This document shows, one piece after another, positions 39,829-48,137 of a stretch of DNA of 64,000 bases. How positions within the stretch are numbered: the first letter of the stretch is position 1; the number at the start of each line of letters is the position of its first letter. The stretch is from Streptomyces sp. SAI-127 (GTDB lineage: Bacteria; Actinomycetota; Actinomycetes; Streptomycetales; Streptomycetaceae): positions 7,274,501 to 7,338,500 of the forward strand of contig NZ_JARXYJ010000001.1 of the NCBI RefSeq assembly GCF_029894425.1, read 5' to 3'. Under the pieces are notes generated by a model, which saw only the letters and a list, made by a program, of their open reading frames with translations, was not told where the DNA came from and did no database searches. The translations under genes were made by a program, and so were the position numbers.

Positions 39829-40556
39829 CCGTCGACTTCTCCCGGTTCCCACTCGCGCCGGGCGACCGCGTACTGGACCTCGGCTGCGGGGCCGGCCGGC
39901 ACGCGTTCGAGTGCTACCGGCGCGGCGCGCAGGTCGTGGCGCTGGACCAGAACGCCGAGGAGATCCGCGAGGTCGCGAAGTGGTTCACGGCGATGAAGGA
40001 GGCCGGTGAGGCACCGGAAGGGGCCACCGCCACCGCGATGGAGGGCGACGCCCTGGCCCTCCCCTTCCCCGACGAGTCCTTCGACGTCGTGATCATCTCC
40101 GAGGTGATGGAACACATCCCGGACGACAAGGGCGTACTCGCCGAGATGGTCCGGGTGCTCAAGCCGGGTGGGCGGATCGCCATCACCGTCCCGCGCTACG
40201 GCCCCGAAAAGGTCTGCTGGGCGCTGTCCGACGCCTACCACGAGGTCGAGGGCGGCCACATCCGCATCTACAAGGCGGACGAGCTGCTCGCGAAGATCCG
40301 CGAGGCCGGCCTCAAGCCGTACGGCACCCACCACGCGCACGCCCTGCACTCCCCGTACTGGTGGCTCAAGTGCGCGTTCGGCGTCGACAACGACAAGGCG
40401 CTGCCGGTGCAGGCGTACCACAAGCTGCTGGTCTGGGACATCATGAAGAAGCCGCTGGCCACCCGGGTCGCCGAGCAGGCACTGAACCCGCTGATCGGCA
40501 AGAGCTTCGTGGCGTACGCGACCAAGCCGCACCTTCCGCAGGTGGCCACCTCGTGA
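39822..40556 (+). CDS. class I SAM-dependent methyltransferase
   Basis: 244 aa. SAM-binding motif I is VLDLGCGAGRHAFEC (residues 17-31), followed by ALDQN and the post-motif region FDVVIISEVMEHIPDDKGVLAEMVRVLKPGGRI. This is the Methyltransf_11 pattern of small-molecule methylases. The C-terminus HALHSPYWWLKCAFG is distinctive of this operon type. Its GTG overlaps the GT4 stop by 7 nt, so translation is coupled. It should modify the same product as the glycosyltransferase. Confidence 0.87.
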   Translation: MLTVDFSRFPLAPGDRVLDLGCGAGRHAFECYRRGAQVVALDQNAEEIREVAKWFTAMKEAGEAPEGATATAMEGDALALPFPDESFDVVIISEVMEHIPDDKGVLAEMVRVLKPGGRIAITVPRYGPEKVCWALSDAYHEVEGGHIRIYKADELLAKIREAGLKPYGTHHAHALHSPYWWLKCAFGVDNDKALPVQAYHKLLVWDIMKKPLATRVAEQALNPLIGKSFVAYATKPHLPQVATS

Positions 40557-41623
40557 CCACTCCCCGGACAGAACACCTCGTCCTGCCCGGGGTCCTCACC
40601 GCCGAGCAGGCCGCCGCGACCGTCGCCGGGATCCTGGCCGCGCAGCGGGAGGACGGGGCGATCCCGTGGTTCCGCGGGCACCACCTCGACCCGTGGGACC
40701 ACACCGAGGCCGCGATGGCGCTGGACGCGGCGGGCGAGCACGAGGCGGCCGAGCGGGCCTACGAATGGCTCGCACGCCACCAGAACGAGGACGGATCCTG
40801 GTACGCGGCGTACCAGGACGGGGACTTCACGCAGGTCACCGACCGGGGCCGGGAGACGAACTTCGTCGCCTACATAGCCGTAGGAGTGTGGCACCACTAC
40901 CTCTCCACCGGCGACGACATGTTCCTCGACCGGATGTGGCCGACGGTGTACGCGGCGATGGAGTTCGTACTGGAACTCCAGCAGCCGGGCGGGCAGATCG
41001 GGTGGAAGCGGGAGGACGACGGCAGCGCCCTCACCGACGGGCTGCTCACCGGATCCTCCTCGATCCACCACGCGCTGCGATGCGCCCTCGCGATCGCCGA
41101 ACAGCGCGAAGAGGCCCAGCCGGACTGGGAGTTGGCGGTCGGTGCGCTGCGCCATGCGATCCGCCGGCACCCCGAACGCTTCCTCGACAAGGACCGCTAC
41201 TCGATGGACTGGTACTACCCGGTCCTGGGCGGGGCGTTGACCGGCGCGGAGGCCAAGTCCCGTATCGAGGAGGGCTGGGAGCGGTTCGTCGTGCCCGCTC
41301 TCGGAGTGCGCTGTGTCGTCCCCAACCCGTGGGTCACGGGCGGGGAGTCGGCCGAACTCGCCCTGGCCCTGTGGGCGACGGGCGAGTCCGACCGGGCGCT
41401 GGAGATCCTCCAGTCGATCCAGCATCTGCGGGACCCGCAGAGCGGGCTGTACTGGACCGGGTACGTGTTCGAGGACGGGGCGGTGTGGCCACGGGAGCTG
41501 ACCACGTGGACGGCGGGGTCACTGCTGCTGGCCGTCGCCGCGCTGGGTGGCCATGAGGCCACCTGCGTGGTGTTCGGCGGGGAGCGCCTGCCGCTGGGCC
41601 TTGACCCGGACTGCTGCGCCTGA
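40553..41623 (+). CDS. alpha/alpha-toroid protein annotated as prenyltransferase-like
   Basis: 356 aa. Repeats with aromatic/Gly turns (ILAAQREDGAIPWFRGHHLDPWDHTEAAMAL; WLARHQNEDGSWYAAYQDGD; ETNFVAYIAVGVWHHYLSTGD; DWYYPVLGGALTG) indicate an alpha/alpha-barrel, as in terpene cyclases, prenyltransferases and six-hairpin glycosidases. No DxDD or zinc-ligand set is evident. The acidic residues PWDHTEAAMA may suggest glycosidase-like chemistry. Its GTG overlaps the methyltransferase stop (GTGA). Function unknown; last gene of the GT4 operon. Confidence 0.8.
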   Translation: MTTPRTEHLVLPGVLTAEQAAATVAGILAAQREDGAIPWFRGHHLDPWDHTEAAMALDAAGEHEAAERAYEWLARHQNEDGSWYAAYQDGDFTQVTDRGRETNFVAYIAVGVWHHYLSTGDDMFLDRMWPTVYAAMEFVLELQQPGGQIGWKREDDGSALTDGLLTGSSSIHHALRCALAIAEQREEAQPDWELAVGALRHAIRRHPERFLDKDRYSMDWYYPVLGGALTGAEAKSRIEEGWERFVVPALGVRCVVPNPWVTGGESAELALALWATGESDRALEILQSIQHLRDPQSGLYWTGYVFEDGAVWPRELTTWTAGSLLLAVAALGGHEATCVVFGGERLPLGLDPDCCA

Positions 41624-41664
41624 GCGCTCGGTCGGGTCTCAGAGGCGGTGGGCGCGGTCAGGTC

Positions 41665-41958
41665 TCAGTGACGGTGGGCGCGGTTGGCGATGGCGTGGCC
41701 CACGAACAGGTAGACGACCGCTGCCAGGCCGTAGCCCGCGACCACCCGGGCCCAGGCCTCGTCGAAGGTGAACAGGTCGTAGGACCAGCCGGCGAGCCAG
41801 CGGGCGGCGTCGTGGATGAACTGCACGAAGTCGTTCGCCCGGTTGGCGTCCAGCAGGTACATCAGGATCCACAGGCCCAGAATGAGGGCCATGATGTCGG
41901 CGACGATCGCTATGACCGTCCCGGCGGAGTTGGCACCGCGGCGAGATTCAGTGGACAT
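41665..41958 (-). CDS. small membrane protein
   Basis: 97 aa with two transmembrane helices (VIAIVADIMALILGLWILMYLLDA, about 15-38; VVAGYGLAAVVYLFVGHAIANRA, about 72-94) and an amphipathic stretch between them. Conserved-looking in Streptomyces but without known function. The ATG at 41958 lacks a strong ribosome binding site. It lies between the toroid gene (convergent) and the F420 oxidoreductase gene, which reads the same way. Confidence 0.75.
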   Translation of the reverse strand: MSTESRRGANSAGTVIAIVADIMALILGLWILMYLLDANRANDFVQFIHDAARWLAGWSYDLFTFDEAWARVVAGYGLAAVVYLFVGHAIANRAHRH

Positions 41959-41998
41959 GGTGTTCGAATGGCCCCGAATTCCTTGACGAAACCTGGCG

Positions 41999-43009
41999 TC
42001 ACGCGTTGACCTCCGCCAGCACCCGCAGCGACTCCCGGTCCGGGGCCAGCGCCAGCAGGTCCGTCACCGGCCCCTTGCGCCACGACTCCAGCCGCTCGGC
42101 GATACGTTCGCGCGGTCCGACCAGGGAGATCTCGTCGGCGAAGGCGTCCGGCACGGCGAGCACGGCCTCCTCGCGGCGGCCCTCGAGGAACAGCCGCTGG
42201 ATCCTGCGCGCCTGCTCCTCGTATCCCATGCGGGCCATCAGGTCGGCGTGGAAGTTGCGGGCCGCGTGGCCCATTCCGCCGATGTAGAAGCCCAGCATCG
42301 TCTTGACCGGCAGCAGTCCTTCGGTCACGTCGTCGCAGACCCGCACCTGGGCCATGGGGGCGACGAGGAAGCCCTCCGGAGCCTCGGCGAGCGAGGCCTC
42401 GTAGACCTCGGGCCGGTTCGGCGACCAGTACAACGGCAGCCAGCCGTCCGCGATCCGGGTCGTCTGGGCGATGTTCTTCGGCCCCTCGGCGCCCAGCAGG
42501 ATGGGCAGTTCGGCGCGCAGGGGGTGGGTGATGGGCTTGAGCGCCTTGCCGAGCCCGGTGCCGTCCGGGCCCCGGTAGGGGTGGGAGTGGAAGCGGCCGT
42601 CCAGCTCGACCGGCGCCTGCCTCCTGAGGACCTGCCGTACGACGTCGACGTACTCCCTAGTCGCGGTCAGCGGCGACTTGGGGAACGGGCGGCCGTACCA
42701 GCCCTCGACGACCTGCGGCCCGGACAGCCCGAGGCCCAGCATGACCCGTCCGCCGGAGAGGTGGTCCAGGGTGAGGGCGTGCATGGCGGTCGTGGTGGGG
42801 GAGCGGGCGGCCATCTGGGCAACGGCCGTACCCAGCCTGATCGTCGACGTCTGAGCCGCGATCCAGGTGAGCGGTGTGAAAACGTCCGACCCCCACGACT
42901 CGGCCGTCCACACCGAGTGATAGCCGAGCCGCTCGGCCTCCTGGGCCAGCGGCACATGGCGGGGGTCGGGGCCGCGGCCCCAGTAGCCGAGCGCAAGACC
43001 GAGTCGCAC
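41999..43009 (-). CDS. LLM-class F420-dependent oxidoreductase (Rv3520c-like)
   Basis: 336 aa. TIM-barrel luciferase-like fold: LGLALGYWGRGPDPRHVPLAQEAERLGYHSVWTAESWGSDVFTPL, IRLGTAVAQMAARSPTTTAMHALTLDHLSGGRVMLGLGLSGPQV. This resembles the F420-dependent Rv3520c family, whose mycobacterial member lies in the cholesterol-catabolism gene set. The GTG at 43009 has AGGAGG 5 nt upstream. A CTGAC-GGTAT-GTCAG inverted repeat (43019-43033) overlaps the leader and may be an operator. No KstR consensus is present here. Confidence 0.88.
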   Translation of the reverse strand: MRLGLALGYWGRGPDPRHVPLAQEAERLGYHSVWTAESWGSDVFTPLTWIAAQTSTIRLGTAVAQMAARSPTTTAMHALTLDHLSGGRVMLGLGLSGPQVVEGWYGRPFPKSPLTATREYVDVVRQVLRRQAPVELDGRFHSHPYRGPDGTGLGKALKPITHPLRAELPILLGAEGPKNIAQTTRIADGWLPLYWSPNRPEVYEASLAEAPEGFLVAPMAQVRVCDDVTEGLLPVKTMLGFYIGGMGHAARNFHADLMARMGYEEQARRIQRLFLEGRREEAVLAVPDAFADEISLVGPRERIAERLESWRKGPVTDLLALAPDRESLRVLAEVNA

Positions 43010-43113
43010 GACGCCTCCTGACGGTATGTCAGATGTTCGGGAGCGCTCGCGAATGTACGGCAACGGCCCCCCGCCCGGAAGGGGCGAGGGGCCGTCCTAC
43101 GACCTCGAAGGGC

Positions 43114-43956
43114 TCAGCCGCGCTGGATGCCGCTCGTGTCCTGCAGCACGCCACGACGGCCGTCCTGCGTCTGGGCGACCAGACCCGGACCGCGCTGCTC
43201 GACGGCCAGGTACCAGGTGCCCGGCGCGAGTTCGGCGATCGGCGTCGGCGAACCGTCCTCCGCGAACAGCGGGCGCGGCACCGGCACGGCGAACCAGAAC
43301 GGCGAGAACTCCGCCGCCGGCGGCTGCGGGGCCTGCGCCTGCGGCTGGGGCTGCGCGCCGAACGGCTGCCCCGGCTGCGGCTGACCGCCGTAGGGCTGCT
43401 GACCCTGCGGCCCGGGCTGCTGCCCCGGCTGCTGGGCGCCCGGGTAGCCGTAACCACCGGGCGGCTGGGCGCCGTAGGGCTGCGGCTGGGGCGGCTTGGG
43501 GGCCGGGACGAGGCCGGCCTGCAGGGCGGGGACGAGCGGGGTGGCGACGGCGGCCCCGGCCATGACCAGGGTGGCGACGAGAGCGAGGATCAGACCGATG
43601 CCGGCGCTGACCGTGTCCGAACTGGAGCCGTAGTCCGCGGCGCTCAGCGGGTCGAACACGTTCCCGAGCGCGCTCCAGGCGGCGAACACCGTGAACGCGA
43701 CGCCGACTTGGCCGAGGTCGAGTCCCGCCACCTTGGGAACCTGCGGCAGGCCGCGCGACACGACGACGAGTGCGGCGCCGATGATGCCCGCGAGGACGAC
43801 CCCCATCACGACCGGGCCGCTCGCCCAGGCGCTGGGGAGGTCGGCGTCGTCGGGGGCTCCGTCGACCGAGTAGAGATCAAGGAACGACGCGATGAACAGC
43901 AACACCGCTGCACCGATCACCACGCCGTCGCCTCGAGTGAGGGAGCGGATATTCAC
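43114..43956 (-). CDS. DUF5336 membrane protein with Pro/Gln/Gly-rich linker
   Basis: 280 aa. Four N-terminal transmembrane helices (about 12-150) are followed by a PQPYGAQPPGGYGYPGAQQP-type low-complexity segment (about 160-215). A compact C-terminal domain closes it (FSPFWFAVPVPRPLFAEDGSPTPIAELAPGTWYLAVEQRGPGLVAQTQDGRRGVLQD). The layout is common in actinobacterial membrane proteins; the final domain resembles an SH3-like or WYL-type small beta fold. Function unknown. The GTG at 43956 has AAGGA 7 nt upstream. Its own transcript, next to the amidase. Confidence 0.8.
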   Translation of the reverse strand: MNIRSLTRGDGVVIGAAVLLFIASFLDLYSVDGAPDDADLPSAWASGPVVMGVVLAGIIGAALVVVSRGLPQVPKVAGLDLGQVGVAFTVFAAWSALGNVFDPLSAADYGSSSDTVSAGIGLILALVATLVMAGAAVATPLVPALQAGLVPAPKPPQPQPYGAQPPGGYGYPGAQQPGQQPGPQGQQPYGGQPQPGQPFGAQPQPQAQAPQPPAAEFSPFWFAVPVPRPLFAEDGSPTPIAELAPGTWYLAVEQRGPGLVAQTQDGRRGVLQDTSGIQRG

Positions 43957-44027
43957 TTCAAGTCCTTCGTAGGTCGTCTCGTCGTCGGTAGACCCTATCG
44001 TCCGCCCGGGCGGAGTGTATGTCGGGA

Positions 44028-44945
44028 TCAGCGCGCAGATCGTTGCTCGTGCAGGAAACTCACGATTCCTTCAGAGATTCCCTGCGCCGCCTTCTGCCGC
44101 CAGGCCGCGCTGGTGAGCAGGGCCGCGTCCTTGCTGTCGCGCATGTTGCCGCATTCGATGAACACCTTGGGAACCGTCGAGAGGTTGAGGCCGCCGAGGT
44201 CTGTGCGGGTGTCCAGGCCGGTGCCGTCGCCGATGTAGTTGGAGGGGGCGGTGCCCGTCGCGCGTCCGAAGTCGTGCGCGATGCGCTCGCCGAGTCGGGC
44301 GGAGGGGGCGACGATCCGGCGGGTGTCGGCGATGCCCTGGTGGACGCGGCCCGGAAGGATCACGTGGTAGCCGCGCTGCCCTGCGCTCGCGCCGTCCGCG
44401 TGGATCGACACCACCGCGTCGGCCTTCGCGCTGTTGCCGATCCTGGCGCGCTCGTCCACACAGGGGCCGTAGGGCCGGTCGCCGTCCTGGGTCAGTCTCA
44501 CCGTCGCGCCCCGCTTCTCCAGCAGCGTGCGCAGCCGGTGGGCGACGTCGAGTGTGAACTTCGCCTCCGCGTAACCGGAGTTGGTCGACGTCCCCGTCGT
44601 GTCGCACTCCTTGCGGTTCGTACCGATGTCCACCTTGCGGTTGATCTCGGCCGTGTGCCGGAAGTTGGTGAGGTTGTGCCCCGGGTCGATGACGACGACC
44701 TTGCCCGCGAGCGAGCCGAGCGGCTTCTTGTCCTCGACGGTGGTGGAGGAGACGGTCGGCGGAGCGCTCGCCCGCGGACTCGCCGCGGCCGTCGTCCCGC
44801 CGCCGTCGGCCGCTCCGCTCACCCCCGCGTACACCAGCCACCCGAGCAGCGCGCCCGGCACGAGCACGGCGAGGGCGAGGGTCAGCGGTCGGCGCCGGGG
44901 GCGGCGGGGCTGGGGGGAACCGAATTCAGGGCCTGCGTACGACAC
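44028..44945 (-). CDS. N-acetylmuramoyl-L-alanine amidase (Amidase_3)
   Basis: 305 aa. One N-terminal transmembrane/signal segment (LTLALAVLVPGALLGWLVYAGV) and a Thr/Ser/Ala linker precede the Amidase_3 domain (about 85-300). Zinc ligands are His in VVIDPGHN, Glu in TAEINRKVD and His in SIHADGA; the catalytic Glu is in VFIECGNMRDSKDA. It cleaves the lactyl-amide bond between MurNAc and the stem peptide. The GTG at 44945 has only a weak ribosome binding site. The frame remains open far upstream but that part overlaps the next gene. Confidence 0.88.
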   Translation of the reverse strand: MSYAGPEFGSPQPRRPRRRPLTLALAVLVPGALLGWLVYAGVSGAADGGGTTAAASPRASAPPTVSSTTVEDKKPLGSLAGKVVVIDPGHNLTNFRHTAEINRKVDIGTNRKECDTTGTSTNSGYAEAKFTLDVAHRLRTLLEKRGATVRLTQDGDRPYGPCVDERARIGNSAKADAVVSIHADGASAGQRGYHVILPGRVHQGIADTRRIVAPSARLGERIAHDFGRATGTAPSNYIGDGTGLDTRTDLGGLNLSTVPKVFIECGNMRDSKDAALLTSAAWRQKAAQGISEGIVSFLHEQRSAR

Positions 44946-44967
44946 GTCTGCGACTCTAACCGCGCTC

Positions 44968-45621
44968 TCAGATCCCCGCCCGCACCCGCCGCAACACCCG
45001 CAGCGAGTCGGTCGCCGAGACCTCGGTGAAGGCGCCGGAGGCGAGGGCCCGGAGATAGACTCGGTAGGGCGCCTGGCCGGTGAACTCGTCCTCCGGCTCG
45101 GGGAACACGTCGTGGATGACGAGCAGCCCGCCCTCGGCCACGTGGGGGGCCCAGCCCTCGTAGTCGGCGTTCGCGTGCTCGTCGGTGTGACCGCCGTCGA
45201 TGAAGACCAGGCCGAGAGGCGAGCCCCAGACCTTCGCGATCTGGGGAGAACGACCGACAAGTGCGACCACGTGGTCTTCCAGCCCGGCCCGGTGCAGGGT
45301 CCTGCGGAAGGTGGGCAGCGTGTCCATCAGTCCGAGTTCGGCATCCACCGTCTCCGGATCGTGGAAGTCCCACCCCGGCTGCTGCTCCTCGCTGCCGCGG
45401 TGATGATCGACGGTCAGCGCGGTGACCCCAGCCTCACGGGCCGCGTCGGCCAGCAGGATCGCGGAGCGGCCACAGTACGTACCGACCTCCAGCAGCGGCA
45501 GCCCGAGCCGCCCGGCGTCCAGAGCGGCCTCATGGAGGGCCAGCCCCTCGCTCAGGGGCATGAACCCCTTGGCGGCCTCGAAGGCGGCGAGGATCTCGGG
45601 CTTGGGTGCGGCCGCGGCCAT
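44968..45621 (-). CDS. class I SAM methyltransferase (Methyltransf_24)
   Basis: 217 aa. Motif I LPLLEVGTYCGRSAILLADAA (about 41-61), TALTVDHHRGSEEQQPGW after beta-2, and the acidic LVFIDGGHTDEHANADYEGWAPHVAEGGLLVIHDVF match the macrocin-O-methyltransferase-like/Methyltransf_24 family. The substrate is unknown. The ATG at 45621 has AGAGGA 6 nt upstream. It precedes the amidase by 22 nt and is probably co-transcribed with it. Confidence 0.88.
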   Translation of the reverse strand: MAAAAPKPEILAAFEAAKGFMPLSEGLALHEAALDAGRLGLPLLEVGTYCGRSAILLADAAREAGVTALTVDHHRGSEEQQPGWDFHDPETVDAELGLMDTLPTFRRTLHRAGLEDHVVALVGRSPQIAKVWGSPLGLVFIDGGHTDEHANADYEGWAPHVAEGGLLVIHDVFPEPEDEFTGQAPYRVYLRALASGAFTEVSATDSLRVLRRVRAGI

Positions 45622-45814
45622 GCGGTTCCTCTCGGTCGTCGGTCGTGCGTGCGGGCAGACGTCGTACGACCGCGCTGGCGCCGTACGCCCTCTCCGGACG
45701 GTCCATGCTGCCGCACCCCTCTGCCCGACGGGGGACAGGGGGGTGGGAACGTGCTGCGGGCGCATGGTGCGGGTTGCCGCGAAGGACGCGCGCGATGGGC
45801 GTGCCGTGCGGGTT

Positions 45815-45990
45815 CCGGTGGGGCCCGGCGCCAGGTTGGCAGACAGCTGACGCGTACGCCGAGGCCGGGTTCACGGTCGTCGATCAGGACGTGGTGCTGG
45901 GCGAGGACCTGACGGCGTACGTCGGGCTGATCCGGACCCGGCCGCTGTAGGTCGTCGTCCTGCACTGGACGCGGCGCGGGCGTCTGTCGG
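45815..45990 (+). pseudogene. remnant of a P-loop phosphotransferase-like NTPase gene
   Basis: The frame reads RWGPAPGWQTADAYAEAGFTVV, then DQDVVLGEDLTAYVGLIRTRPL, a TAG stop (45948-45950), and VVVLH beyond it. This matches an internal part of a small kinase/phosphotransferase-like NTPase family, where the phrase normally continues RPLYVVVLAPR. The TAG thus replaces a Tyr codon. No P-loop or C-terminus is found on either side. It is a decayed fragment beside short repeats. Confidence 0.5.
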
Positions 45991-46140
45991 ATGGGCGCCT
46001 GTCCTGGTCGGCCGGGCAGTAGTGCGGGCCTGGGCCCGTACGTCGTCGTCCGGGCGCCGGGCGCCGGGCGGTCGTCGGTCGGATGGGCGCCTGTCTTGGT
46101 CGGCCCGCCCGTCGTGCGGGCCCGGGCCGAGGCCCGGCGT
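45976..46140. repeat. direct repeat, about 92-bp period
   Basis: GTCGGATGGGCGCCTGTC with following CTGGTCGGCC... is present near 45986-46010 and again near 46078-46102, both followed by a TGCGGGCC-rich stretch. GTCGTCGTCC motifs recur between them. It fills much of the gap between the pseudogene and the convergent MFS gene (45951-46267). Confidence 0.6.
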
Positions 46141-46267
46141 CGCGGCTGCTTCCGAGGGCGCTGCAGAGTGCGGCTGTGGGTTCGGTCCTACGTCCTTCCG
46201 GGCGCCCCCGACGCGACACATCCCCGCCCGTGGGGCGGGGCGGGGATGCGGTCCGGCTGCGTGTCGG

Positions 46268-48001
46268 TCAGGCCGTGACCGTCTCGCCCGGCAGGGCCAG
46301 GTCGAGGTCGATCGCGCGGTCGTCGCCCGCGTGGGTGGCCGAGGAGGCCAGGGGGCCGTGGCCGGTGGCGCGGGCGGCGAGGACGTAGGCGCCCTGGGTG
46401 GGGACGGTGAGGACGTACGTGCCGTCGTCACCGGAGAGCGTCGCGCCCGCCTGGCGCCCCCGCCGGTCGATCAGCGTGACCTTGGCCCGGGGGACCGGCG
46501 TGCCCGCGGCGTCCAGGACGCGGCCACGGAAGCCACGCAGCACCTCGTCGGCCCGCTCGATCACAGCGTCCTCCTCGCTGCTCGCGCGCAGCTGCGGCGC
46601 CCGGTTCGGCTTCGGCAGGAACAGGGCCATCAGCAGCCCGACCGCCACCGCGCCGGTCGCGATCAGGAACGACACCCGGAAGCCGTGCATGGTCGGTATC
46701 GCGACGCCCCCGACATTGTTCGCCGTGTTCGCCAGCACCATGCCGATCACGGCGCTCGACACGGACGTACCGATGGACCGCATCAGCGTGTTGAGCCCGT
46801 TCGCCGCCCCCGTCTCCGAGGCCGGGACCGCGCCCACGATCAGTGCGGGCAGGGAGGAGTAGGCGAGCCCGATGCCCGCGCCGAGGACCACCGCGATGAC
46901 GAGGCTCTGCCAGGCCGCGCTCATGAGGCCCAGTCCGGCGCCGTAGCCGATCGCGATGATCAGCATGCCGAGGATGAGGGTGAACTTGGGGCCGTACTTC
47001 GCCGACAGCCGTGCGTAGACGGGGGCCGTGATCATCATCGTCAGGCCCAGCGGAGCGACCAGCAGGCCCGCGACGACCATGGACTGGCCGAGGCCGTAGC
47101 CGGTCGCCTTCGGGAGCTGGAGCAGCTGGGGGAGGACGAGTGAGACGACGTAGAAGGAGACGCCCACCATGATCGACGCCAGGTTGGTGAAGAGGACCGC
47201 CGGGCGGGCGGTGGTGCGCAGGTCGACCAGGGGGGCCTTGACGCGCAGTTCCATGACGCCCCACAGGAGGAGGACGACGGCCGACGCGGCGAACAGGCCG
47301 AGCGTGGTGCCGGAGGACCAGCCCCAGTCGCTGCCCTTGGTGATCGGCAGGAGGAAGAGGACCAGGCCGGCGGAGAGGCCGATCGCGCCCAGGACGTCGA
47401 AGGTGCCCTCGGCGCGGGCCGGGGACTCGGGGACGACGAGGAGGGTGAGGACGATGGCGAGCGCGCCGATGCCCGCGGCGCCGTAGAAGAGGGCGTGCCA
47501 GTCGGCGTGCTGGGCGATCAGTGCCGCGAGGGGCAGCGCCAGGCCGCCGCCGACGCCGATCGAGGAGCTCATCAGGGCCATGGCCGAGCCGAGCTTCTCG
47601 CGGGGCAGCATGTCCCGCATGAGGCCGATGCCGAGGGGGATCGCGCCCATCGCGAAGCCCTGGAGGGTGCGGCCGGCGATCATCGTGAGCAGGTCGCTGG
47701 TGAGGGCGCTGACCAGGGCGCCCACGACCATCACGGCGAGGCTGAGGATCAGCATGCGGCGCTTGCCGTACAGGTCGCCGAGGCGGCCCATGATCGGGGT
47801 GGCGACGGCGCCGGAGAGCAGGGTGGATGTCAGGACCCAGGTGGCGTTGCTGGGCGCGGTGTCCAGCAGTTCCGGCAGGTCCTTGATGACCGGGACGAGC
47901 AGGGTCTGCATCACCGCGACCACGATGCCCGCGAAGGCGAGCACCGGGACGACAGCGCCGGACGCTCTCCGGGTGGGCTGGTCGGTCGGCGTGTGCGTCA
48001 T
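46268..48001 (-). CDS. MFS exporter with C-terminal carboxypeptidase-regulatory (Ig-like) domain
   Basis: 577 aa. A 14-TM DHA2-type MFS (about 15-475; PIMGRLGDLYGKRRML motif A) is followed by residues about 500-577: VLRGFRGRVLDAAGTPVPRAKVTLIDRRGRQAGATLSGDDGTYVLTVPTQGAYVLAARATGH. That is a typical CarboxypepD_reg/CnaB-like beta-sandwich. A soluble Ig-like domain on an efflux pump is unusual. It starts at ATG 48001, divergent from another MFS gene. The AT-rich 136-bp gap probably holds both promoters. Confidence 0.88.
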   Translation of the reverse strand: MTHTPTDQPTRRASGAVVPVLAFAGIVVAVMQTLLVPVIKDLPELLDTAPSNATWVLTSTLLSGAVATPIMGRLGDLYGKRRMLILSLAVMVVGALVSALTSDLLTMIAGRTLQGFAMGAIPLGIGLMRDMLPREKLGSAMALMSSSIGVGGGLALPLAALIAQHADWHALFYGAAGIGALAIVLTLLVVPESPARAEGTFDVLGAIGLSAGLVLFLLPITKGSDWGWSSGTTLGLFAASAVVLLLWGVMELRVKAPLVDLRTTARPAVLFTNLASIMVGVSFYVVSLVLPQLLQLPKATGYGLGQSMVVAGLLVAPLGLTMMITAPVYARLSAKYGPKFTLILGMLIIAIGYGAGLGLMSAAWQSLVIAVVLGAGIGLAYSSLPALIVGAVPASETGAANGLNTLMRSIGTSVSSAVIGMVLANTANNVGGVAIPTMHGFRVSFLIATGAVAVGLLMALFLPKPNRAPQLRASSEEDAVIERADEVLRGFRGRVLDAAGTPVPRAKVTLIDRRGRQAGATLSGDDGTYVLTVPTQGAYVLAARATGHGPLASSATHAGDDRAIDLDLALPGETVTA

Positions 48002-48137
48002 GTGAGCGAGGCCTCCGGGCCTGGAAGATCGGGTTACGTGTGGCTTGAACTACGTATGCATGGGCAACTATTCCGATGCTTCGGCGTACTAACGATTTCT
48101 TTATATTCTCTTGGGGAAGTGGAGCCGGGTTGAGAGC

